DNA from: Alphaproteobacteria bacterium UBA6038 | GTDB lineage: Bacteria; Pseudomonadota; Alphaproteobacteria; Micropepsales; Micropepsaceae | Direction: 5' to 3' | Length of the DNA stretch: 10,462 bases | Assembly (NCBI GenBank): GCA_002429315.1 | Contig: DIZC01000059.1 | Location: 1-10,462, forward strand | Shown here: in pieces, positions 1 to 5,620 of the stretch | Numbering within the stretch: the stretch's first letter is position 1 | Layout of the letters: every line of letters begins with the position of its first letter | Notes under the pieces: generated by a model | The model's input: only the letters and a program-made list of their open reading frames with translations | Told to the model about the DNA's origin: nothing | Databases searched by the model: none | Made by a program: the position numbers and the translations under genes

Positions 1-117
1 TCTGACTGGATCGTGCTCTAGTGGGAGGCCGGGACCTCTCGCACGCAACTTGCCGCGAGGAACAGGCTTCGTCGCGACATCGTGAACGGCTTGGCGAATG
101 GGCCGCCGGGCCGCCGA

Positions 118-813
118 TCAGGCGCGGGTCCTGTGCTGCTCGATCAGCCGACCTTCGTGAAGGACCAGCGCGCGGTCCATCCTGGCGGCGAGATCCGGAT
201 TGTGGGTGGCGATGAGCGCGGCCACGCCTTCCGAGCGCACCAGATGGATCAGCACGTCGAAGACGCCTTGGGCCGTGCGGGGATCGAGATTGCCGGTGGG
301 TTCGTCGGCAAGCAGCAGGCGCGGATGGTTGGCCAGCGCGCGGGCCATGGCGACGCGCTGCTGTTCGCCGCCGGAAAGCTGTGACGGCCGGTGTTCGAGA
401 CGTCCTGCCAGTCCTACCTGGGTCAGCAAACGCACCGCTTCGGCGCGCGCCTCGTCGCGCGATTTGCCGGCGATGCGCTGCGGGACGATGACATTCTCCA
501 GCGCGCTGAACTCCGGCAGCAGATGATGCGCCTGATAGACGAAGCCGATCAGGTCGCGCCGCAACCGCGTGCGCTCGCGATCCGGCAGCTGCGAGGCAGC
601 GGCGCCGTTGATGTAGATCTCGCCGTCGGACGGCGCTTCCAGGAGGCCGGCCATGTGCAGGAGCGAGGATTTGCCGGCGCCGGATGGGCCGACCAGCGCG
701 ACCAACTCGCCGGGCCGGAGCGTCATCCGCACGTCACGGAACACCTCAAGCGTGCCCTGCCCCTGGCGGTACTGGCGGGCGACGTTCTCCAGGCGCAGCA
801 CTGCGTCACTCAT
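118..813 (-). CDS. lolD: LolD-type lipoprotein-releasing ABC transporter ATPase
   Basis: This is the cytoplasmic ATPase of the Lol system, which powers extraction of mature lipoproteins from the inner membrane for delivery to the carrier LolA. The 231-residue protein is full length for the family. Visible motifs are Walker A GPSGAGKS at 42-49, Q-loop Gln94 in VYQAHHLLPEF, signature LSGGEQQR at 146-153, Walker B LLLADE at 166-171 with catalytic Glu171, D-loop NLD at 175-177 and switch His204. The QAHHLLPEF stretch after the Q-loop and the LSGGEQQRVAMARAL signature are typical of LolD/MacB-type ATPases; the adjacent permease favours LolD. Its ATG lies inside the end of the permease gene (ATGAGTGA, 8-base overlap), so the two are translationally coupled. 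It is the last gene of the minus-strand operon seen here; about 117 bases remain to the window edge. Confidence 0.95.
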   Translation of the reverse strand: MSDAVLRLENVARQYRQGQGTLEVFRDVRMTLRPGELVALVGPSGAGKSSLLHMAGLLEAPSDGEIYINGAAASQLPDRERTRLRRDLIGFVYQAHHLLPEFSALENVIVPQRIAGKSRDEARAEAVRLLTQVGLAGRLEHRPSQLSGGEQQRVAMARALANHPRLLLADEPTGNLDPRTAQGVFDVLIHLVRSEGVAALIATHNPDLAARMDRALVLHEGRLIEQHRTRA

Positions 814-2077
814 AACGCAGCGCCTCCACCGGATCGAGCCGCGCCGCGCGCCAGGAGGGATAGAGCGTGGCGAGGAACGACAGCGACAGCGCCAGCAGCA
901 CCACGAACGTCACCTCGCTCGGATCCATCTCCGCCGGAATGCGGCTCAGGAAATAGATCGTGGGATCGAACAACGTGGTGCCGGTGAGCGAGGACAAGGC
1001 TTGGCGAATCTCTTCGATGTAGGTGCAGAACACGACACCGATGACGAATCCCAGCAAGGTGCCGGTGACGCCGATGCTGGCGCCGGCGATGAAGAAGATG
1101 CGCATCACGGCGCCGCGGCTCGCGCCCATGGTGCGCAAGATGGCGATGTCCCCCGCCTTGTCCTTCACCAGCATGATAAGTCCGGAAATGATGTTGAGCG
1201 CGGCCACCAGGACGATGAGCGCCAGGATGAGCGCCATGACGTTGCGCTCCACCTGCAGCGCGCCGAACAGACTGGACTGCATGTCCTGCCAGGTGACGAT
1301 GCGGTAGGTGGGACCCACGGCGGCGGCGATGGCATTGGCAATGGGTTCGATCCGGTCCGGGTCCTTCACCATCACTTCCAGCCCGTTCACGCTGGCGTCC
1401 ATGTTGAAATAGAGCTGGGCCTCGTCCAGCGGCATGAACACGAAGCTCTGGTCGTATTCGCTCATGCCGATGCGGAACGTGCCGGCGATGCTGTAGCTCT
1501 TCACGCGCGGCGTGGTGCCGAACGGGGTGACGTTGCCGCGCGGCGCGATCAGCGTGATCGGCTGGCCCGGCGCGAGCCGCAGCTTTTCCGCCAGCCGCGC
1601 GCCGACGATGACGGACTCGCCGCCCTGGAAATGCGCCAGTGCGCCCGGGCTCAGCGAATTGGATACGATGGTGAGCGTTCGCAGGTCGTTGCGCCGCATG
1701 CCGCGAACCAGCACGCCGCCGTTGAGGCCGTTCGCGCTCGCCATCACCTGGCCGTCGATAATGGGCGTCACGCGCGTCACGCCGGGCACGGCACGCACTT
1801 TGGCGGCCAATGCATCGTAATTGGTGACGTTGCCGTAGAGGCTTTGCACGACGGCATGACCGTTGAGGCCGAGGATGCGCGCCAGCAGCTCGTGCCGAAA
1901 GCCGTTCATCACCGCAAGCACGATGATGAGCGCGGCCACACCGATGGCGATGCCGATCAGCGAAAAGATCGAGATGATGGAGACATAGCCTTCGCGCCGC
2001 GTGGGCCGCAGATACCGCAGCGCGATCATCCACTCGAACGCGGCAAACGGCCCGGTGCTGCGATGAGCGTTCGCCAT
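806..2077 (-). CDS. lolC: LolC/LolE-family lipoprotein-releasing ABC permease
   Basis: This is the inner-membrane permease that works with the downstream LolD ATPase to release lipoproteins to LolA. The 423-residue product has the family layout: a short cytoplasmic N-terminus, first membrane segment at about 32-56 followed by the LAVMNGF signature (54-60), a large periplasmic domain of roughly 200 residues, and three C-terminal membrane segments (starting near VMALILALIVLV, FFIAGASIGVTGTLLGF and VTFVVLLALSLSFLA). It ends PSWRAARLDPVEALRYE, the usual FtsX-like permease tail. I chose the ATG at 2077 because it begins MANAHRST with a CAGGGG ribosome site just before it and lies 13 bases after proS; a longer frame to 2140 would overlap proS and adds only a basic, low-complexity lead. 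Only one permease gene is present, so it may act as a homodimer (LolF-like) or pair with a distant copy. The lolC/lolE choice is not resolved. Confidence 0.93.
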   Translation of the reverse strand: MANAHRSTGPFAAFEWMIALRYLRPTRREGYVSIISIFSLIGIAIGVAALIIVLAVMNGFRHELLARILGLNGHAVVQSLYGNVTNYDALAAKVRAVPGVTRVTPIIDGQVMASANGLNGGVLVRGMRRNDLRTLTIVSNSLSPGALAHFQGGESVIVGARLAEKLRLAPGQPITLIAPRGNVTPFGTTPRVKSYSIAGTFRIGMSEYDQSFVFMPLDEAQLYFNMDASVNGLEVMVKDPDRIEPIANAIAAAVGPTYRIVTWQDMQSSLFGALQVERNVMALILALIVLVAALNIISGLIMLVKDKAGDIAILRTMGASRGAVMRIFFIAGASIGVTGTLLGFVIGVVFCTYIEEIRQALSSLTGTTLFDPTIYFLSRIPAEMDPSEVTFVVLLALSLSFLATLYPSWRAARLDPVEALRYE

Positions 2078-2090
2078 CACCCCTGAACCA

Positions 2091-3407
2091 TCACGCGAAT
2101 CTGCTCGGCGCCGCTTCGGTGCAGACTTCCTCGCGCGCACCCGTCGCCCGTTTTTTCACTTCGACCGTGCCTTTTTCGAGTCCACGGGGGCCGACGATGA
2201 TCTGCCAGGGAATGCCGATAAGATCGTGGGTGGCGAATTTGGCGCCGGGGCGATCGTCGGTGTCGTCGTAGAGCACGTCTTTGCCGGCCGCGGTCAGTTT
2301 CGCGTACAGCGCCTCGCACGCGGCATCCGTGTTTGCGTCGCCTTTCTTGAGATTGATCAGCGAAATATCGAAGGGCGCCACCGGCGCGGGCCAGACGATG
2401 CCGTTGTCGTCGTGCGATGCCTCGATGATGGCGCCCACCAGCCGCGACACACCGATGCCGTAGGAGCCGCCTTCCACCGGCACCTCCTTGCCGTCGGGCC
2501 CGGCCACCACCGCCTTCATCGGCACCGAGTATTTGGTGCCGAAATAGAAGATCTGCCCCACTTCGATGCCGCGCGCGGACACGCGTTTGCCGTCCGGCAC
2601 CTCCTGCTCGAACCGCGCCTGATCGTGCACATCGGATGTCGCCGCGTACAGCCGCGTGCGCTGCTGCACGAACGGCTCGAGATCGGCATCAAAATCCACG
2701 TTCTCGTCCGGCACCGGCATGTCGAGCAGTTCCTTGTGGCAGAACACCTGGCTCTCGCCGGTGTCCGCCAGCACGATGAACTCGTGAGAGAGATCGCCGC
2801 CGATCGGCCCGGTCTCTGCCCGCATCGGAATCGTCGTCAAGCCCATCCGTGAGAAGGCGCGCAAGTACGCCACATACATCTTGTTGTAGGATTTGCGGCC
2901 CGCCTCGAAATTGAGATCGAACGAGTAGGCATCCTTCATCAGGAATTCGCGGCCGCGCATCACGCCGAAGCGCGGGCGCACCTCGTCGCGGAATTTCCAC
3001 TGGATGTGATAGAGGTTGAGCGGCAGCGCTTTGTAGGACTTCACATAGGCGCGGAAGATTTCCGTCACCATGTCCTCGTTGGTGGGGCCGTAGAGCAGCT
3101 CGCGCTCATGGCGATCCTTGATGCGCAGCATTTCGGGCCCGTAGGCGTCGTAGCGGCCGGTTTCCTTCCAGAGCTCCGACGGCTGCAGGGTCGGCATCAG
3201 GATTTCGATGGCGCCGGCGCGGTTCATCTCCTCGCGCACGATCTGCTCGATCTTCTTCAGCACGCGGAAGCCAAGCGGCAGCCAGGCATAGATGCCGGCC
3301 GCCTCCTGGCGGACGAGCCCGGCGCGCAGCATCAGCCGGTGCGAGACGATCTGCGCCTCGGCCGGCGTTTCCTTCAGCGTGGGCAGGAAATAGCGGGACA
3401 GGCGCAT
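2091..3407 (-). CDS. proS: Prolyl-tRNA synthetase, short alphaproteobacterial form
   Basis: This cytoplasmic class II aminoacyl-tRNA synthetase charges tRNA-Pro with proline. It is 438 residues long and begins MRLSRYFLPTLKETP, a typical start for the family. The catalytic domain shows the PTNED element at 108-112, motif 2 around FRDEVRPRFGVMRGREF (139-155) and motif 3 GGSYGIGVSRLVGA (from 313). An HGTP-type anticodon-binding domain follows from about 347 to the end, including DDRPGAKFA and IGIPWQIIVG. The length matches the short bacterial type found in alphaproteobacteria, which lacks the roughly 180-residue editing (INS) insertion of the E. coli enzyme; misacylated Ala-tRNA-Pro would therefore need a separate editing protein. 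No strong ribosome site precedes the ATG. It is followed after 13 bases by the lipoprotein-release permease gene, so the two are likely cotranscribed. Confidence 0.96.
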   Translation of the reverse strand: MRLSRYFLPTLKETPAEAQIVSHRLMLRAGLVRQEAAGIYAWLPLGFRVLKKIEQIVREEMNRAGAIEILMPTLQPSELWKETGRYDAYGPEMLRIKDRHERELLYGPTNEDMVTEIFRAYVKSYKALPLNLYHIQWKFRDEVRPRFGVMRGREFLMKDAYSFDLNFEAGRKSYNKMYVAYLRAFSRMGLTTIPMRAETGPIGGDLSHEFIVLADTGESQVFCHKELLDMPVPDENVDFDADLEPFVQQRTRLYAATSDVHDQARFEQEVPDGKRVSARGIEVGQIFYFGTKYSVPMKAVVAGPDGKEVPVEGGSYGIGVSRLVGAIIEASHDDNGIVWPAPVAPFDISLINLKKGDANTDAACEALYAKLTAAGKDVLYDDTDDRPGAKFATHDLIGIPWQIIVGPRGLEKGTVEVKKRATGAREEVCTEAAPSRFA

Positions 3408-3502
3408 CGGGCGTTCGTTTCCGGCGAAGAGCGGAGGCGAGTCCCTTCATAAGCATGCGCGCGGGGCGGGGCAAACCCGCTCGTCGCTGCGGCACGGGCG
3501 CG

Positions 3503-3637
3503 TCAGAACCCGAAATGGGCCAGAAGATTTCCGGCCATGGGTGCGCCCAGGCAATAGACAACGGCCAGCACGGCCATGGCGATGAGCATCTTGTGCTCCC
3601 GCATGGGATGGATGGCGCGATGATGAACGGTCTGCAC
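3503..3637 (-). CDS. Possible 44-residue single-pass membrane peptide
   Basis: I do not recognise this product. The frame starts at GTG (3637) with a strong ribosome site GGGGGAG (3644-3650) six bases upstream, which is better than that of most genes in the window. The peptide has a basic, histidine-containing N-terminus (QTVHHRAIHPMREHK) followed by one hydrophobic span, LIAMAVLAVVYCLGAP, and ends NLLAHFGF. That is the pattern of a small inner-membrane protein with its N-terminus inside. Internal ATGs at 3604 and 3589 are alternative starts giving 33 or 28 residues. It lies on the same strand as its neighbours between mce and proS, where related genomes often carry a small DUF1467-type membrane protein of about 90 residues. 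This frame is much shorter and I see no sequence reason to call it DUF1467. Confidence 0.45.
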   Translation of the reverse strand: MQTVHHRAIHPMREHKMLIAMAVLAVVYCLGAPMAGNLLAHFGF

Positions 3638-3661
3638 GGCGTACTCCCCCGTACCTTTTAG

Positions 3662-3711
3662 GGACCAACGGGTGGTCCGTGTAGGCAACGCCGCATCCGC
3701 GACTTGGATGC
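3662..3711 (-). promoter_or_regulatory. Two tandem hairpins upstream of the small membrane ORF
   Basis: Two perfect six-base-pair stems lie in the presumed leader of the 44-residue frame: GCATCC/GGATGC (3693-3698 with 3706-3711, seven-base loop) and GGACCA/TGGTCC (3662-3667 with 3673-3678, five-base loop). The second ends only about 11 bases before the GGGGGAG ribosome site. They could shape leader RNA or bind a dimeric repressor. No U-run follows either stem, so they are not a standard terminator. The rest of the 391-base gap between proS and mce shows nothing I can identify. Confidence 0.25.
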
Positions 3712-3798
3712 GCAAGATCAGGCAGGGGTTAGCAAAATTTCACCCGGCCTGTGGCTTCCCGGTCGCGCTGCCGCGGACAATTTCAGGGCGGCCAGCGA

Positions 3799-4203
3799 TC
3801 AAGCCTGTTCCAGCTCGATCAGCGTGCCCGCGAAATCCTTGGGGTGAAGGAAAATGACCGGCTTGCCGTGGGCGCCGATGCGGGGCTCGCCCGAGCCGGT
3901 GACGGTGGCGCCCATTGCCTTCATACGGTCCCGGGCGGCGTGGATGTCGTCCACTTCGTAGCAGACATGGTGCATGCCGCCGTTCGGGTTCTTCTCGAGA
4001 AACTTGACGATGGGCGAGTTCTCGCCCAGCGGCTCCAGCAGCTCGATCTTGGTGTTCGGCAGCTCGACAAACACGGTGGTGACGCCGTGCTCGGGCAGCG
4101 GCACCGGCTCCGACACCTTCGCGCCCAGCGTGTCGCGATAGATGGCGGAGGCCTTCCGCACATCCTTTGTCGCCACCGCCACGTGATTCAACCGCCCGAT
4201 CAT
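3799..4203 (-). CDS. mce: Methylmalonyl-CoA epimerase
   Basis: This VOC-superfamily metalloenzyme interconverts (2S)- and (2R)-methylmalonyl-CoA, linking propionyl-CoA carboxylase to methylmalonyl-CoA mutase in propionate, odd-chain and branched-chain breakdown. The 134-residue product is full length and holds two beta-alpha-beta-beta-beta modules. Likely metal ligands are His7 (LNHVAVA), Glu54 in KIELLEP, one of His78/His79 in GMHHVCYEV, and Glu130 in GTLIELEQA. The FLHPKDFAGTLIELE ending is characteristic of the epimerase rather than glyoxalase I, which has a different metal spacing. The ATG at 4203 is preceded by AGGGGA at good spacing. In many alphaproteobacteria mce directly follows rnj, but here 1.4 kb of plus-strand sequence separates them, so mce probably depends on its own promoter, which I could not locate convincingly. 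Confidence 0.93.
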   Translation of the reverse strand: MIGRLNHVAVATKDVRKASAIYRDTLGAKVSEPVPLPEHGVTTVFVELPNTKIELLEPLGENSPIVKFLEKNPNGGMHHVCYEVDDIHAARDRMKAMGATVTGSGEPRIGAHGKPVIFLHPKDFAGTLIELEQA

Positions 4204-4416
4204 TCAAGATCCCCTAGGAACCCTCTGCATCCTCACTCTAGAGCCATCATTGGCCAAGGATTTACTGGACGCCAGCGCACAGATGTCGGCAATCATGGAA
4301 AACACATCTTCGCGTAACAATGATCTCCTCTGAGAGAACCTCAAGTAGCTCAAGAAAGTATTGAGTTGTATCACAATTTAAGGTAGAACTTGAAACGTGC
4401 AGGGGGGACTCGAAAA
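4204..4416. other. AT-rich divergent intergenic region
   Basis: This gap lies between the divergent starts of mce (minus) and the hypothetical gene (plus), so it must hold any promoters for both. Base composition falls sharply here: a hand count of 4321-4380 gives 22 G or C in 60, against 41 in 60 at 6601-6660. A 27-codon plus-strand frame from TTG at 4250 to the stop at 4331-4333 has protein-like composition, but there is no clear ribosome site and I do not call it a gene. Confidence 0.5.
4361..4389 (+). promoter_or_regulatory. Candidate sigma-70 promoter for the hypothetical gene
   Basis: TTGAGT (4361-4366) and TAGAAC (4384-4389) are separated by 17 bases and resemble -35 and -10 boxes (four of six bases match the consensus in the -10). 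The predicted start would leave a leader of about 20 bases before the ATG at 4417. The match is only moderate and such matches are frequent in AT-rich sequence. Confidence 0.3.
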
Positions 4417-5016
4417 ATGCCAAAAAAGACCAAATCCACCAGATATGTTGAAAGAATTGAGGTCGATATCCTCGCGGACAGCGTGGAGAGAAGACCGAGG
4501 AGTCAGATTCTACTGCTAAAGCACCTTGAGCTCTTGAGAAATTATCGCCCGTGCATTGGCGCGGACGAAAAACGGACCACTATGATCAACCAGCTTGCGG
4601 GAGCAGCGTTTTCGCTCTGGCGCGCCACGTTTCTAACTCACGCTGAGCGTGAAACTCCGCGCATCCTTGATGACTTAGACCAGTTCCTACAGTACGTCAT
4701 CTGCAACAATGCGATCGGGTATCCGCAAGAATACGGAACAAAGGCGTGGTATGTAGGGTTCTGCCTGAACAATGTTAGATTCAGATTGAACAGAATCTGT
4801 GAGTGTATGCCAGAGGTAAAATCATTGGCGGCGATGCAACCAATAGTTCATATGAAGCCAAGCTCGCATGGTATACGGGCTGTGGAGAGGTGGGACGCAT
4901 TTTATCCCGCGCTTCATGCGATAACCGATCTATTCGAAGCACATTGCAAGGAAAGCAGCCATTCTGTGACAGCGCCCGCCTTGCGTAGCTCGCCTCGAAG
5001 AAGGAAAGTGCCATAG
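4417..5016 (+). CDS. Hypothetical protein, low-GC accessory gene
   Basis: I do not recognise this 199-residue protein. I start it at the ATG at 4417 because a GGGGGG ribosome site (4402-4407) lies about nine bases upstream; an upstream in-frame TTG at 4390 would put that site inside the gene. The N-terminus is basic (MPKKTKSTRYVERIE). The middle (about 35-130) looks mostly helical and soluble, with aromatic and cysteine-rich stretches such as LWRATFLTHAERE, FLQYVICNNAIGYPQEYGTK, AWYVGFCLNNVRFRLNRICE. The tail is basic (RSSPRRRKVP). There is no signal peptide, membrane segment or known catalytic motif. It is the only clearly independent plus-strand gene, and it is AT-rich (25 G or C in 60 at 4741-4800), with AGA, ATA and TTA-type codons rare in its neighbours. 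These are signs of recent acquisition. It sits between mce and the duplicated rnj tail. Confidence 0.7.
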   Translation: MPKKTKSTRYVERIEVDILADSVERRPRSQILLLKHLELLRNYRPCIGADEKRTTMINQLAGAAFSLWRATFLTHAERETPRILDDLDQFLQYVICNNAIGYPQEYGTKAWYVGFCLNNVRFRLNRICECMPEVKSLAAMQPIVHMKPSSHGIRAVERWDAFYPALHAITDLFEAHCKESSHSVTAPALRSSPRRRKVP

Positions 5017-5025
5017 CTTTACACT

Positions 5026-5086
5026 CAGGCGGTGTCCCCACCCGGGTGACGGGTTTCTTGCCCCAGGCATCGGCGGCGGCGCGGCG
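5026..5086. repeat. Direct repeat, copy 1 of the rnj 3' end
   Basis: These 61 bases match the genuine end of rnj at 5621-5679 in the same orientation: 56 of 61 aligned columns are identical, with three substitutions and a two-base gap. The last 32 bases (5055-5086) are identical to 5648-5679. Read on the minus strand it encodes ADAWGKKPVTRVGT, the RNase J tail, without the rest of the gene. It begins ten bases after the stop of the hypothetical gene. Confidence 0.93.
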
Positions 5087-5105
5087 CACTGCTTGGCATT
5101 GATGA

Positions 5106-5120
5106 TTGCTATTTTAGCAA
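5106..5120. promoter_or_regulatory. 15-base perfect palindrome TTGCTA-TTT-TAGCAA
   Basis: The arms TTGCTA (5106-5111) and TAGCAA (5115-5120) are perfect inverted repeats around a three-base centre, in an AT-rich patch 20 bases inside copy 1 of the rnj-tail repeat and about 70 bases before the plus-strand frame at 5188. The shape suits an operator for a dimeric regulator or a recombinase core site. It is not followed by a T-run, so it is not a terminator. Confidence 0.35.
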
Positions 5121-5187
5121 CAATTCGTGATTTGCAGCGTTGCGAAATATGCACTAACTGGGAGGCAAGACAGAAGATCGGACCATC

Positions 5188-5620
5188 ATGCCTTCGCCTG
5201 CACCCTCGATAGTTCACACGCCCAAGAGGCGGCGCGGAGCCCCGCCGGGCAATCGCAACGCCTGGCGCCATGGCCGCTTCAGCCGCGATGCGCGAACCGC
5301 GCGGGCGCTGGCCCGCGCCCGCCTTCCCGGCACCGCGGAAAATTTTTCGACAAACAAATCGAACAATTCCGTTGCGGCCGCGGAAGGAGCGCCGGCGGCC
5401 GCGGCAGAAAATTTTTCGCCGAACAAACGGAACAATTCCGTTGCGCGGAAGCGCGGCGCGCCCAAGGGCAACCGGAACGCGCTGAAGCATGGCGGCCGGA
5501 CGGCGGAAATGGCGGCGTTCCGCGCCGAAGTTTCCCGGCTTGCCCGGCGGGTCAAGCTGCACGTCGCCTGGGCCAGCGCGGTGTTCGCGGCCCGGCATTA
5601 CGCCGCGCAGACATCAAACC
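5188..5620 (+). CDS. Repeat-containing RGAPxGNRNAxxHG-motif protein, lacking its own stop
   Basis: The frame starts at ATG 5188; the nearest purine-rich ribosome site, GGGAGG (5160-5165), is an unusual 22 bases away and there is no nearer in-frame start. Residues 13-29 read KRRRGAPPGNRNAWRHG and residues 87-102 RKRGAPKGNRNALKHG, two copies of a basic glycine/asparagine motif that recurs in many small uncharacterised alphaproteobacterial and phage-associated proteins. Between them are two copies of ENFSxNKxNNSVA, giving an A-B-B-A layout, and a helical basic stretch (AEMAAFRAEVSRLARRVKLHVAWA) follows. It reaches the rnj-tail repeat at 5621 without a stop and stays open to 7266, antisense to rnj. 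I take the true coding part to end at or before 5620, so the gene looks truncated by the junction. The function is unknown; the basic motif might contact nucleic acid. Confidence 0.45.
5335..5376 (+). repeat. AT-rich 42-base direct repeat, copy 1
   Basis: This copy matches 5404-5445 at 37 of 42 positions, in frame with the surrounding reading frame and encoding AENFSTNKSNNSVA. It contains AAAATTTTT and is strikingly AT-rich within otherwise very GC-rich sequence. On the minus strand it reads ATELFDLFVEKFS. Confidence 0.9.
5404..5445 (+). repeat. AT-rich 42-base direct repeat, copy 2
   Basis: This second copy encodes AENFSPNKRNNSVA. It starts 69 bases after copy 1 starts and immediately precedes the second RGAPKGNRNALKHG motif. 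Four of the five differences from copy 1 fall in two codons and change amino acids, so protein-level conservation is not obviously what keeps the copies alike. Confidence 0.9.

Larger units (their letters stand above)
5087..5620. mobile_element. Candidate small inserted element bracketed by rnj-tail repeats
   Basis: This 534-base segment lies between the two direct copies of the rnj 3' end and carries an AT-rich left end with a 15-base palindrome, then a plus-strand frame with repeated RGAPxGNRNAxxHG motifs. Direct duplication of a gene terminus around foreign sequence is what site-specific integration into a gene 3' end leaves. Against this, the repeats are not identical and no integrase, transposase or terminal inverted repeat is visible. 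A plain local duplication is an alternative. The mobile nature is inference; the repeat bracket is observed. Confidence 0.45.

Noticed and set aside
1..117. Start of dnaE or another gene after lolD
   Set aside because: No frame on the minus strand resembles a DnaE N-terminus; only a very short frame with an early stop is present.
653..2086. A 477-codon plus-strand open frame
   Set aside because: It is antisense to lolC/E, is rich in His, Arg, Asp and Gly as expected of the complement of a GC-rich gene, and matches no family.
4250..4333. 27-residue TTG-started frame upstream of the hypothetical gene
   Set aside because: The composition looks protein-like, but there is no convincing ribosome site or conservation evidence.
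5335..5445. Possible CRISPR-like repeat pair
   Set aside because: There are only two copies with one coding interval between them, no third repeat and no cas genes.
4930..5598. Minus-strand frame crossing the motif gene and the lone rnj tail
   Set aside because: It has Arg/Gly/Pro-rich composition and no ribosome site, and the plus-strand frame carries the recognisable repeated motif.
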